Shown here piece by piece: positions 52,988 through 61,796 of a stretch of DNA of 64,000 nt. The notes beneath the pieces are model-generated. The model was not told where the DNA came from. It made no database searches and saw only the letters and a list, made by a program, of their open reading frames with translations. The position numbers were made by a program, and so were the translations under genes. This stretch comes from Rhodospirillaceae bacterium UBA6219 (GTDB lineage Bacteria > Pseudomonadota > Alphaproteobacteria > Rhodospirillales > Magnetospirillaceae), in the NCBI GenBank assembly GCA_002435715.1, contig DISD01000103.1, positions 1 to 64,000 on the forward strand, read 5' to 3'. Positions within the stretch are counted from its first letter, which is position 1, and every line of letters starts with the position of its first letter.

Positions 52988-54078
52988 TCTTCACTCCGAT
53001 TGCTGTCGCTGTCACCAAAGACGCGGTCGTATTCCTGATCCGCCCGGTGCAACTGGGCCGGCATTCCCACGTCGGTCCAATATTCGTGGATGGGATAGCA
53101 TCCGACCCGCGCCTGGCGCTGTAAGGCGATGTCGATGACGCTGGGCATATCCGTGTACTTGCCAGGGGGAATGAGGTCGATCACATCGGGGTTCAGTACA
53201 TAAACGCCGGTATTGACGTGGTGCACCTGTTCGGGTTTTTCCACCAGTTTGACCACCCTGGTGCCATCCAATGTGGCGACGCCAAAGGGGATGCGGGCGC
53301 GTTCCTCGCGCAGGCCCATGGTGATCAGGTTGCGTTCATGGTTGTGGAAACGGACCATTTCGGCGAAGGCCACTTTGGTCAAGATATCACCGTTGATGAC
53401 GATGAACGGACTGGAGGGGCGTTCAGTCAACAGCCCCAACGAGCCGGCGGTCCCCAAGGGTTCGGTTTCGACGACAAAGCGGCAATGACGGGCATAGCGA
53501 TCGACACCGCCGATGGCGTCGATGATCTGTTCCTTATGATAGTTTACCGATATGACGATGTCGTTGAACCCTTCGTTCAGCAACTGGTCCAAGATGGTGA
53601 ACAGGATCGGCCGTCCGCCGACCGGCAGCAGGGGCTTGGGCACTTGTTCGGTCAAAGGCAGCAGCCGTTTGCCGAATCCGCCGGCCATCACCACGGCGCT
53701 GCGCTTGACGTGTTGGCGTTGGTGGGACAGTAATTCTTCGATGAAAGCGATATCGACGACCTGACCATCGGCATTGACGATGGGAATTTGATGGATGTGG
53801 GTGCGTTCCATCAGATCCAGGATATGCGACGCGCTGTCACCGGGGGTGGCCAGGATCGGGTTACGCACCATGATGTCACCGACAGGAAGGTTGAAATCCA
53901 GTCTGGCAAGCAAGGCGCGGCGGATATCCGGGTCGCTGACCAAGCCGATGAGACGGCTGTTGTCGTCGGTCACCAGCACCAGCCGGCGATGGGTGCTGTT
54001 CAAGACCGTGGCGGCGACGTAGATGGACGTTTGCGGCCTTATGCTAACGGCCGCGATTTCTTCCGCGTCAAGAGACAT
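52984..54078 (-). CDS. CBS-domain nucleotidyltransferase, PtmE-like
   Basis: A 364-residue fusion of an N-terminal CBS pair (about residues 5-120, with PGDSASHILDLMERTHIHQIP) and a C-terminal nucleotidyltransferase. The latter opens SAVVMAGGFGKRLLPLTEQV, has PKPLLPVGGRPILFTILDQL, and contains TEPLGTAGSLGLL. This architecture matches PtmE, which makes GDP-glucosamine in the Campylobacter legionaminate route. That role is supported by the LegB gene downstream. The nucleotide and sugar here are not determined. Confidence 0.85.
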   Translation of the reverse strand: MSLDAEEIAAVSIRPQTSIYVAATVLNSTHRRLVLVTDDNSRLIGLVSDPDIRRALLARLDFNLPVGDIMVRNPILATPGDSASHILDLMERTHIHQIPIVNADGQVVDIAFIEELLSHQRQHVKRSAVVMAGGFGKRLLPLTEQVPKPLLPVGGRPILFTILDQLLNEGFNDIVISVNYHKEQIIDAIGGVDRYARHCRFVVETEPLGTAGSLGLLTERPSSPFIVINGDILTKVAFAEMVRFHNHERNLITMGLREERARIPFGVATLDGTRVVKLVEKPEQVHHVNTGVYVLNPDVIDLIPPGKYTDMPSVIDIALQRQARVGCYPIHEYWTDVGMPAQLHRADQEYDRVFGDSDSNRSEE

Positions 54079-55801
54079 GGTCCACCATGGCTGCAGGTTT
54101 CGGCTCTATTCCCAGTGCTTGGGAGATGGTTTCGCTGGGGTGTGGACCGTCAAGCACCACCAGTTCAGAAAACGCATTGAAATCGAAAGACTGGACGCCC
54201 GCTTCGATGGCTTCAATGCGGCTGATGATGGTTTCGGCATCGTTGACGGTCAAGCCGGGGAAATTGCGATAATACATGGCCCGCAAGCTGGGATCGACAT
54301 CAATCACGAAGGTGGGCAGGCCAAAACTCAGACTCTCGACCGTGGTACTGGAGCCCGAGGTGATAACGTATGAACATTCCAACATCAGTTGATAGCTGTC
54401 GGTGGTGGTTGTCACCAGATTGGGGGGGGCATCCCGCAAAGAGTCGGCCAGTTTGTCGAGGTCATACTGGGAACGCCCAGGCTTCATCTTTAACAAAATG
54501 CGCCGATCGGCAAAATGCGCGGCGACCTGGCAGATGATTTCCATGATCTTCGGCATTTCATGGGCGGCCATGGCGAAGAAGACGATATCCTTGTCACGCT
54601 TTGCCACCGCGATTCGCTCACGCATATCGACCGGCTGACGAAAAGGACCCGTCGGGATGATTTCCATCCGAGGCGACCAGGAATCCTTATAATATCGGGT
54701 CAGGTGGCGGCCAAAGGTGAAATAGGTATCGAAATCGATCTCGCGCCACATATGGACATAAGTGTTGATCGGCAGGCCATGGGACATGCTGTAATTGGTG
54801 CCGCCGATCTTGCGCACTTCCTGGCTTCTGATGACGTGCTCGGTCGAGTAATCATCGCGAGCCCAGAAGCGTTTTGGTCGGAAACGGCAGAACAAGGCCG
54901 AAAAAATAGCTTTCCGAACGATCTGGGCGCTCCATTGGCTGAACACACCCTGATCCTTGCGGCGATGTCTTTTCCACAAAGTAGCCAGCTCGCAAACGGC
55001 GGTCTTGCACAGTGGGAGAAGTCTGGACAAGGGGATGCGGGCATCTTCACGGAGGCAGTGCCGGAACGGGGTCAACTTGTCTTTTTGGTCAAGGCGGTGC
55101 GCCAGAGAGCGATCCAGTACCACAAAGGAATTGCCGGCTTTGGCAGCCTGATGAATCAACAGGCGGTCCAAGTTGTCGGCTTCGTCGAACATCAGATCAA
55201 GATGTTCGGGCACCACATTGGGACGGACGCGGATGATCAGCCACAGGCAGATGCCGAAAACCACCACAAGGCAATTAAGGCCGTTCAGGGCCCCTTGGTA
55301 CCATCGCTTATCCTGAATAGGGGCAAAGGGTGGTTTCAGAACGGACGCTAGGTCTTGCATCAAAGGCGGCATGCCCACCAGATTCCAGGAACCGGCGGCC
55401 CAATTTTCGCTGATCCATTCGGCGGTCAGGTACATGGGGGTCAGTTTGCCAACGGTGTCGGTCAGGCCTTTGCGGAAGGCATATGAAAATTCCGTGTTCA
55501 GCGGGTCGTCGTCGGCCAGACCGTAAAGGGTCAGCAAGCTCTGTTCCGCCCGGTGGTGGACATCGTTATAAAAGCCACCCCGTCCAGGAACGTTTTCATG
55601 CCAGGGCAGGCCGTCGATCTGCAGGGGGCCACGCACCCGACCTGACGCGATCAAGCGGTCCAGCAGCCAGCACAGCAGGACTTGCAGGGGGCGGATATAG
55701 GCCCAAACTCCCAGAACCACTGCCGGGCGGCGGTTCAACACGTCCCACAGCAGAGACCCCAGCGAGGCTTCGCTTAGGATGTAAACATTAACAGGGGTCA
55801 T
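54068..55801 (-). CDS. Unrecognised surface-carbohydrate protein, GT-B-like, with a membrane segment
   Basis: A 577-residue protein not assigned to a named family. A hydrophobic stretch at about residues 171-191 (GLNCLVVVFGICLWLIIRV) may anchor it, and a weaker one lies near 28-50. The C-terminal part has GT-B traits: RRILLKMKPGRSQYDLDKL, then YVITSGSSTTVESLSFGLPT, the pattern of capsule transferases such as polysialyl- or glycerophosphotransferases. It could transfer the nonulosonate. It overlaps LegB as ATGA and PtmE by 11 bases. Confidence 0.6.
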   Translation of the reverse strand: MTPVNVYILSEASLGSLLWDVLNRRPAVVLGVWAYIRPLQVLLCWLLDRLIASGRVRGPLQIDGLPWHENVPGRGGFYNDVHHRAEQSLLTLYGLADDDPLNTEFSYAFRKGLTDTVGKLTPMYLTAEWISENWAAGSWNLVGMPPLMQDLASVLKPPFAPIQDKRWYQGALNGLNCLVVVFGICLWLIIRVRPNVVPEHLDLMFDEADNLDRLLIHQAAKAGNSFVVLDRSLAHRLDQKDKLTPFRHCLREDARIPLSRLLPLCKTAVCELATLWKRHRRKDQGVFSQWSAQIVRKAIFSALFCRFRPKRFWARDDYSTEHVIRSQEVRKIGGTNYSMSHGLPINTYVHMWREIDFDTYFTFGRHLTRYYKDSWSPRMEIIPTGPFRQPVDMRERIAVAKRDKDIVFFAMAAHEMPKIMEIICQVAAHFADRRILLKMKPGRSQYDLDKLADSLRDAPPNLVTTTTDSYQLMLECSYVITSGSSTTVESLSFGLPTFVIDVDPSLRAMYYRNFPGLTVNDAETIISRIEAIEAGVQSFDFNAFSELVVLDGPHPSETISQALGIEPKPAAMVDHVS

Positions 55802-56799
55802 GTATTGTAGGTGTCCGACTTGTAGCGGCGCAAATTATCGGCCTCGCGGAACCACGACACGGTTTCGGTGATGCCACGGCGGAAGCCGTCCAGACCGCCG
55901 TAATCCGGCTGCCAGTCCAGCAATTCCTTGGCCTTGGCATTGCTTGCCCACAACCGGTCCACTTCGCTGGCGGCGGGGCGGATGCGGGCTTCGTCGGTGA
56001 CGATTTCCAGCGGCTCGCCGATCACTTCGGCAATGACGCGGGCGGCGTCACCCACCGAAATCTCGTAATTGCTGCCCACATTGACCACTTCACCAATGGC
56101 CTTGTCGCTTTTGGCCATGGCGATGAAGCCACGCACCACGTCCTGGACATAGTTGAAGTCGCGGGTGGGGGACACCGCCCCCAGCTTGATGCGGCGGCTG
56201 CCGCTCAGCATCTGGGTGATGATGGTGGGCAGAACGGCGCGGGCCGATTGGCGCGGGCCATAGGTGTTGAAGGGGCGAATGATCGATACCGGGGTCTCGA
56301 ACGAGCGGTGAAACGACACCGCCATCTGGTCGGCGCCGATCTTGCTGGCGGAATAAGGCGACTGACCGTGCAGCGGATGTTCCTCGGTGATGGGAACGAA
56401 ACGGGCGGTACCGTAAACCTCGCTGGTCGAAGTGTGGACGATGCGCGAAACCCCCAGATCCCGCCCGGCTTGCAAGACGTTCAAGGTGCCGGTGATGTTG
56501 GTGTCCACATAGGAATGCGGCGCCTGATAAGAATAGGGAATGGCGATCAGCGCCGCCAGATGCAGCACCCAGTCGCAGCCTTGCATGGCCTTGAACACGC
56601 TGACTGGATCGCGGACGTCACCGGCCACCACGTTCATGTTCTGGGTGATCTGTTTGGGGCTGCTGTCCAGCCACCCCCACGAGTTGAACGAGTTGTACTG
56701 AACCAGGGCGCGGACGTCATAGCCATCGCGGACCAGTCGTTCGGTGAGATGGGAACCGATGAAGCCATCGGCCCCGGTGACCAAGACTCGAAGGCTCAT
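55798..56799 (-). CDS. legB: LegB-like nucleotide-sugar 4,6-dehydratase
   Basis: A 333-residue extended SDR. RVLVTGADGFIGSHLTERL is the NAD site; YNSFNSWGWLDSSP is the stretch diagnostic of LegB (GDP-GlcNAc 4,6-dehydratase). STSEVYGTARFVP and YSASKIGADQMAVSF are the catalytic serine and YxxxK blocks. It converts GDP- or UDP-GlcNAc to the 4-keto-6-deoxy form, the first committed step to legionaminic acid. The start ATG at 56799 overlaps the isomerase stop as TGATG; an earlier GTG at 56802 is possible. Confidence 0.9.
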   Translation of the reverse strand: MSLRVLVTGADGFIGSHLTERLVRDGYDVRALVQYNSFNSWGWLDSSPKQITQNMNVVAGDVRDPVSVFKAMQGCDWVLHLAALIAIPYSYQAPHSYVDTNITGTLNVLQAGRDLGVSRIVHTSTSEVYGTARFVPITEEHPLHGQSPYSASKIGADQMAVSFHRSFETPVSIIRPFNTYGPRQSARAVLPTIITQMLSGSRRIKLGAVSPTRDFNYVQDVVRGFIAMAKSDKAIGEVVNVGSNYEISVGDAARVIAEVIGEPLEIVTDEARIRPAASEVDRLWASNAKAKELLDWQPDYGGLDGFRRGITETVSWFREADNLRRYKSDTYNT

Positions 56800-57635
56800 C
56801 ACGCATTGTCCTTGCAGCGTTCGGTCAGAACCTTGACCAGCGAAAGATAATCCCGGGCGGCGACGATATCGTCTTCCTGGCGGGCGGCCTGCAGCACGAA
56901 ATCATCAACATAGTGCTGTTGCGCCAACAGCGCCATGACATCGGTCATGCGGGTCTCGCCCTGGCCCAGGGGAACGGAATAATCCTTACGGGTGCAGTCC
57001 TTGACGTGGACATTGCCGATCCGGGGTCCATAAGCGGGGATTTCGTCTTCGGGTTCGTAACCGAACCAGGTGCTGTTGCCCATGTCGTAATTGACCCCGA
57101 ACCATGGCATGTCATGGACCGCCAGGAAGGCGGTCAACTCGGCCGGGGGCAGGTCGGTTTCGATCAGCAGTTTGACCCCCAGTCCTTCGATGACCGGGGC
57201 GATGTCGGACAGGACGCGGCTGAAGCGCTGTTGCGCCCCATCCTTGCGCAGCGAGGCGTCGCCCATCATCGGCACCTCGATCATCGGCAGGCCGGCATCG
57301 GCGCAATCACCGGCCAGGCTGTGAAGCATGGACATGGCGAAGGCGGCGGTGTCGGCATCTTCCGAAACCAGCGGCCGTTCCATGAAGACGTCACAGCACA
57401 AGCCCATCAAAACCTGACCGGCATCCGCCGCCAGACGGGCCTGTTCGGCCCGCCCGGCGGCGCTGCGGATGGGATGGGTTTCCCACGATGCCATTTCGAT
57501 GGTCAGTTCCAGTCCGTCATAGCCCAGATCGCCGGCGATGGCGAATTCGTCACGCCAACGATCTCGGGGGAACGCCTGGATGCGCCCATCCACCTTGGGA
57601 ACCAGACGTCCCTGCATGATGCCGATAAGGTGCAT
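56799..57635 (-). CDS. TIM-barrel sugar phosphate isomerase/epimerase
   Basis: A 278-residue protein of the xylose-isomerase-like TIM barrel superfamily. IGIMQGRLVPKVDGRIQAFP, YDGLELTIEMAS and MIEVPMMGDASLRK form the first half. LLIETDLPPAELTAFL, FGVNYDMGNSTWFGY and IGNVHVKDCTRKD are the metal-binding Glu, Asp and His blocks. It probably isomerises or epimerises a sugar for the module. A ligand cannot be assigned. Confidence 0.85.
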   Translation of the reverse strand: MHLIGIMQGRLVPKVDGRIQAFPRDRWRDEFAIAGDLGYDGLELTIEMASWETHPIRSAAGRAEQARLAADAGQVLMGLCCDVFMERPLVSEDADTAAFAMSMLHSLAGDCADAGLPMIEVPMMGDASLRKDGAQQRFSRVLSDIAPVIEGLGVKLLIETDLPPAELTAFLAVHDMPWFGVNYDMGNSTWFGYEPEDEIPAYGPRIGNVHVKDCTRKDYSVPLGQGETRMTDVMALLAQQHYVDDFVLQAARQEDDIVAARDYLSLVKVLTERCKDNA

Positions 57636-59009
57636 TTAGGCTTCCGACACCAATTCAGCGATGGCTTCTTCCATGGCCCGCAGGCCTTCGACCAGCGCGT
57701 CGTCGGGAATGTTGAGCGGCGGCCCCAACTTGATGGTGCCGCGACCGGTATGAATGTTGAACACCCCCTTGTGCAGCGAGCGTTCGACCACGCTGGCACA
57801 GAAATACGGGTCCAGTTCGTCGGTGCCGGGCTTGACCAGGAAGATGCCCCACAGCAGGCCATTGCCGTAGACGCGGCCGATACGGTCGGGGAAGCGGGCC
57901 TTCCAGCGTTCGATCTCGGCGGCGACCAGGGTTTCCTTGCGCTTGGATTCGGCGACCAGATTCTCGGATTCGAAGATTTCGATATTGGCCAAGCCGGCGG
58001 TGCAGGCCAACGGGTGGCCGCCATGGGTGCTGGTATAGGCGGGGTCCAGATCGATGATTTCACCGCGACCCAGCACGGCGGACAAAGCGATAGTGCCGGA
58101 AATACCCTTGCCGCAGGTCACCAGATCGGGTTCGACGTCGTAATATTCATAGGCGAACAGTTTGCCGGTACGACCGAAGCCAGCCTGGATTTCGTCGAAG
58201 ATCAACAAACTGTCTTGCTGGCGCGACCATTCACGCAAGGCCTGGATATAGTCCTTGGGATAGAACAGCGCCCCCCAGCCCTGAAACGATTCGGCCAGGA
58301 AAGCGGCGATGCCGTTCAGTTCGACGCCCTTTTCCTGCAGCAGCTTCAGGTGGTCTTGGAACAGTTCGGCGCCACTTTTGCCGGTTTCTTCCAGGACCCA
58401 GGGATAGGGGAAAGGCAGATGGACCATGTAGGGGTCGTGATAGCCGATCCAATCCTTTTGGGCGTGATACCCGCCGGCCATCTGGGCGCCCATGGTCTTG
58501 CCGTGGAAATTACCGTCCCAGCCGACGATGACCTTGCGGCGCGGTTCCTTGGTCATGCCGTAGTGACGGGCCAGCTTGATGGCACGTTCCGACGCTTCGG
58601 TTCCGGTGCTGAACAAAGACGCCTTGGTCAGGTAAGCAGGGGTAAAGGCAACCAGCCGGGCCAGATATTCGGCGCGGATGCGGGTCGGATAGCTGTAGGA
58701 ATGGCACAACTTGTCCATGGCCGCCTTCAACCGGGCCACGGCGTGAGGATGGGCGTGGCCGCTATTGGTGACGAAGATGGTCGAGGTGAAGTCGATCCAC
58801 GCATTGCCCCAGGGGTCGAAAATCTGATGGCCGTGGGCTTCTTCCCACACCACCGGCAGCTGATCCATGGCATTCGAGCTTTCATATCGCCCGATGCTTT
58901 CCATGACCTCGCGGGTGCCGGGGGCCGGCATGGCGGTGACGATGCGACGATGCTTGGTTTCGACCTTCGGTACGCTGACCGGGTCCAGGCGGAACTTGAA
59001 TTCGCTCAT
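57636..59009 (-). CDS. Class III PLP aminotransferase
   Basis: A 457-residue PLP enzyme of the aminotransferase class III fold. FSTGTEASERAIKLARHYG, GWDGNFHGKTMGAQMAGG, IFDEIQAGFGRTGKLFAYEY and VTCGKGISGTIALSAVLGRG are the diagnostic blocks; the last holds the Schiff-base Lys in TCGKG. STHGGHPLACTAGL binds the phosphate. Most sugar aminotransferases in LegC or PseC roles are DegT-type, so a class III enzyme here is unusual. It could amino-transfer to an aldehyde or 4-keto sugar. It is one base from the isomerase. Confidence 0.92.
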   Translation of the reverse strand: MSEFKFRLDPVSVPKVETKHRRIVTAMPAPGTREVMESIGRYESSNAMDQLPVVWEEAHGHQIFDPWGNAWIDFTSTIFVTNSGHAHPHAVARLKAAMDKLCHSYSYPTRIRAEYLARLVAFTPAYLTKASLFSTGTEASERAIKLARHYGMTKEPRRKVIVGWDGNFHGKTMGAQMAGGYHAQKDWIGYHDPYMVHLPFPYPWVLEETGKSGAELFQDHLKLLQEKGVELNGIAAFLAESFQGWGALFYPKDYIQALREWSRQQDSLLIFDEIQAGFGRTGKLFAYEYYDVEPDLVTCGKGISGTIALSAVLGRGEIIDLDPAYTSTHGGHPLACTAGLANIEIFESENLVAESKRKETLVAAEIERWKARFPDRIGRVYGNGLLWGIFLVKPGTDELDPYFCASVVERSLHKGVFNIHTGRGTIKLGPPLNIPDDALVEGLRAMEEAIAELVSEA

Positions 59010-59013
59010 TGCT

Positions 59014-59742
59014 TCAGCCCTTTGCCGAAATCTGATTGGCGATGCGCACCGCTTCCGCGGCGGGAACGTTGACGGGATCGGGCATGACTTCGCCCATTTT
59101 CTTCATCAAGGCCAGGTCTTCGGGGTAATCCAGATCCAGCTTCACCGTGGTGCGCAGCTCCATGGGCACTGGAATGCGCAGCACCCGGTACTTGTCGGGA
59201 TTGTTGAAGAAGTACGGATAGACGTGTTCCCGATCAAACGGCACCTGGGTGGTGGCGGCGACCTGACGCAGGGAATCCAGTCGAATGACTTCGCCAGCGA
59301 AGTCATTCATGCGATCCGGGCAGCTTTCGTTGATCCAGGTAGTGAAATCGGCGCCACTGGCCTTGGCGACCTCGATCTGCATGTCGATGGAGTTCCAATC
59401 CATGAACACATTGTCGCCGGTGGTGCGCACGATATGGGTGCCTGCGCCATGGGCATCGGCGGCAGCCAGGAAACGCCCGACAAGATCGGTCTCGGAACCG
59501 CGGAAAACAGCGAATCCGGCCTTGGCGGCGGTTTCGGCCAGAACGGTGTCGCGGTCAAGATCCGAAGTGGCCAGAACAACTTTCGACAGGTGCTTAGCCT
59601 TGCTCAAGCGGCGCAGAACCATTTCGACGACGGGGACGCCGCCGATCAGTTCCATGCTTTTGCCGGGGCAGCGCTCGGAGCCCATGCGGGCCTGAAGAAT
59701 TGCGATGACGTTTTTGATGGGAGTGGCGTCTTGGGATGTCAT
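59014..59742 (-). CDS. SpsF/NeuA-like cytidylyltransferase (second)
   Basis: A 242-residue nucleotidyltransferase. VIAILQARMGSERCPGKSME is the CTP arm, VLATSDLDRDTVLAETAAK and VRTTGDNVFMDWNSIDMQ the next blocks, DFTTWINESCPDRMNDFAGE near the middle. The SRLPGK of the first SpsF-like protein reads SERCPGK here. It sits beside the class III aminotransferase, so the sugar may be an amino sugar made there. It differs from the 48624-49319 paralogue and from the KdsB-like enzyme. Confidence 0.85.
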   Translation of the reverse strand: MTSQDATPIKNVIAILQARMGSERCPGKSMELIGGVPVVEMVLRRLSKAKHLSKVVLATSDLDRDTVLAETAAKAGFAVFRGSETDLVGRFLAAADAHGAGTHIVRTTGDNVFMDWNSIDMQIEVAKASGADFTTWINESCPDRMNDFAGEVIRLDSLRQVAATTQVPFDREHVYPYFFNNPDKYRVLRIPVPMELRTTVKLDLDYPEDLALMKKMGEVMPDPVNVPAAEAVRIANQISAKG

Positions 59743-59780
59743 ATCCGTTCCAGTATTCGACGATGTGTCTGGGCTGTTAA

Positions 59781-60569
59781 CTAATCAAAGTAACTTGATG
59801 AATTAAGAAGTAATTCTGTGGCGACATCGATTGATTTCTTCATATCCATAGTGGAAATGAGGTAGTTGTCTAATTTTGTCTCTGATATGAATGATTTGTC
59901 TTTAAGCGTCTGGCGAATTCTTTCGAAGTGTAAAGAGGTGCCGGGGTATTTTTTAAGAGTATAGAAGGTATTCGGGCCGATCAGAACACGGATATGGCGG
60001 TCTTTCAGCCGTGGAATGTCGGCGATGAATTCCGCCAAATGCAAGGCGGTGCAGCTTTCCAGTCCGACGCCCATCATCAGCACGTCAGCTTCAAGGCCGT
60101 AAAGCACGCCGAACGGACCCGCCATACCGGTGATTTCATCGATGGGATGGTCCTTGACGATGGCTGCGGCCTGGGCGCCCAAAGCGGCGACCGAGCCGAT
60201 GGGGTGCAGGCTTCTGAGCACGCCGGGATAAGTCAGGAATGTTTCCACCAGACGCCCCAGGTTGCGCGGCGGGGTGCGTTGGGGGTCAAAGGGCGCCATG
60301 TTGCGGCGGATATCGTCAACCCATGATGGAGGGACCGGGGGGGCGCACCAGTCGGCGGGATCGGTGAGTTGGCCGCTATAGCTGGGCATGACCAGGGTGC
60401 CTTGGGGGCCGATGACATCCAACAGCGCATCAATGACATCATGGGAACCATTCACCACATGGCCCAGCGCCTTCAGGCTGGAATGCACCATCACGGTGGA
60501 CGCCGGACGCAGTCCGCACCGTCTGAAAAGCGCTGCCAAAGTTTCGCGGGTCCACATTCTGTCCATCAT
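59781..60569 (-). CDS. AAC(3)-type N-acetyltransferase-like protein
   Basis: A 262-residue protein with the aminoglycoside 3-N-acetyltransferase fold (Antibiotic_NAT). STVMVHSSLKALGHVVNGS and GTLVMPSYSGQLTDP open it, then VLRSLHPIGSVAALGAQAAA and GVGLESCTALHLAEFIADIP carry the conserved His and Glu-Cys region. The A/T-rich 3' end (about 59.78-60.0 kb) has a low-complexity character. In a sugar locus it probably N-acetylates an amino sugar, like relatives of LegH or VioB-type enzymes, not an antibiotic. The start at 60569 overlaps the next gene by ATGA. Confidence 0.82.
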   Translation of the reverse strand: MMDRMWTRETLAALFRRCGLRPASTVMVHSSLKALGHVVNGSHDVIDALLDVIGPQGTLVMPSYSGQLTDPADWCAPPVPPSWVDDIRRNMAPFDPQRTPPRNLGRLVETFLTYPGVLRSLHPIGSVAALGAQAAAIVKDHPIDEITGMAGPFGVLYGLEADVLMMGVGLESCTALHLAEFIADIPRLKDRHIRVLIGPNTFYTLKKYPGTSLHFERIRQTLKDKSFISETKLDNYLISTMDMKKSIDVATELLLNSSSYFD

Positions 60570-61786
60570 GGTTGAGACGACTCACAGCTGTTTTTGTCCC
60601 AGCGGCTTTGGGTGGCGTCCAAGATGATATCGATCAGGGCTTTGTTCGCCGTTCCGGACCGCTTGGTGAATTGTTCCAAGAAAGCGGCGTATTTATGGCT
60701 GTCATGCTCCAACGTTTGGGGCAGGGCGATGGATTGCAGCGCGTCAAAGTGGATTTTGGGGACACCCAGATTCTGACCGAAACTGTTGATGGCGACAACG
60801 TGGACGGGGTCTTCTAATAGTTCCTGGGTCACCAAAAGAAAGATCGGTTTGCCGAAGATCACCCCATAGGACAAAGCGGTGCTGCGGTGTCCCAGGACCA
60901 GCAGGCTTTCCGCCACCAGATTCATGGTGGCGCCGTGGACTACCTGACGGTCGCCGAACAGGGCGCCTTTGTTGCTGTAATCGGCGCGTGGGCAGGCGGC
61001 GATGACCACTTTCAGGTCGAACTGTCGCTCGATTTGGTCGAAGGCATGGCGCAAGCGGGGATAATAGACTTCGGGCGTCATCGCGGGGGGATGGCCGATA
61101 TCCTCCAAATCCGGGTGATAGGGTAGGAACTCATCGATGAATACGGCTTGCCGCTGCATCGGCGGCGGATTGTCCAATAACGGGCGAGACCGTTCGAAGT
61201 CATTGGAATGAGCCCAGATCGGTTGGGTCATCCCAGTCGAGATCGGATCGGCCAAGGGGCCGGCAGTGCCGCCGTAAACCGCGTAATCAGGAGGGCGTAT
61301 GCCAAGAAGAGACGGTGGTAAACGCGAGAGCAAAGCGCTTAGAAAATTGATCTTCCCCGACAGCAGCTGATGGCCGATATCACAGATCCGCCGCCATTTT
61401 TTTCCAGTTTCACCGCGATAGCGGTTCCAGCCGGGATAGGCATTGTTGAAAAAATTGACCCGTGGGCGCCCGGTTTTCGCCAAGGCGCGTAGGATTGGTA
61501 AATTCGCCGGATTGGTGCCGCCGTTACCAAAGTGCACCAACAACAGCTCACATTGGGCTAAATCGCGGGTCATGACCCGCAGATCATCGGCAGAGCGGGC
61601 GATGTGTGGAGTAATGAGCGTCAGATCCTGACGGATATGGCGGATATGGGGGCGTGAAATGTTGCTGACATCCCATACCACCACGTCATGGCCGCGCGAC
61701 AATAGCAATACGATCCCGAACCGGTCGGCGTCATTGGCCGACAGCGGCGATTCCACCACAAACCCGATGCGAGGAAGCGGTTTCAT
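60566..61786 (-). CDS. Unrecognised protein in the nonulosonate module, GT-B-like
   Basis: A 406-residue protein whose start MKPLPRIGFVVESPL at 61786 is chosen over upstream codons. The N-terminal half has IGFVVESPLSANDADRFGIV and VNFFNNAYPGWNRYRGETGK. The C-terminal half shows LKVVIAACPRADYSNKG and LVLGHRSTALSYGVIFGKP, a layout like the donor domain of GT-B capsule proteins. No family was confidently named. It may be a transferase for the module's sugar. Confidence 0.55.
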   Translation of the reverse strand: MKPLPRIGFVVESPLSANDADRFGIVLLLSRGHDVVVWDVSNISRPHIRHIRQDLTLITPHIARSADDLRVMTRDLAQCELLLVHFGNGGTNPANLPILRALAKTGRPRVNFFNNAYPGWNRYRGETGKKWRRICDIGHQLLSGKINFLSALLSRLPPSLLGIRPPDYAVYGGTAGPLADPISTGMTQPIWAHSNDFERSRPLLDNPPPMQRQAVFIDEFLPYHPDLEDIGHPPAMTPEVYYPRLRHAFDQIERQFDLKVVIAACPRADYSNKGALFGDRQVVHGATMNLVAESLLVLGHRSTALSYGVIFGKPIFLLVTQELLEDPVHVVAINSFGQNLGVPKIHFDALQSIALPQTLEHDSHKYAAFLEQFTKRSGTANKALIDIILDATQSRWDKNSCESSQP

Positions 61787-61796
61787 CCCAGCGGCT

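Noticed and set aside
59781..60569. Antibiotic resistance determinant (AAC(3)).
   Set aside because: It lies in a sugar-biosynthesis operon with aminotransferase and cytidylyltransferase genes; no resistance context is visible, so it is listed as a sugar acetyltransferase-like protein.
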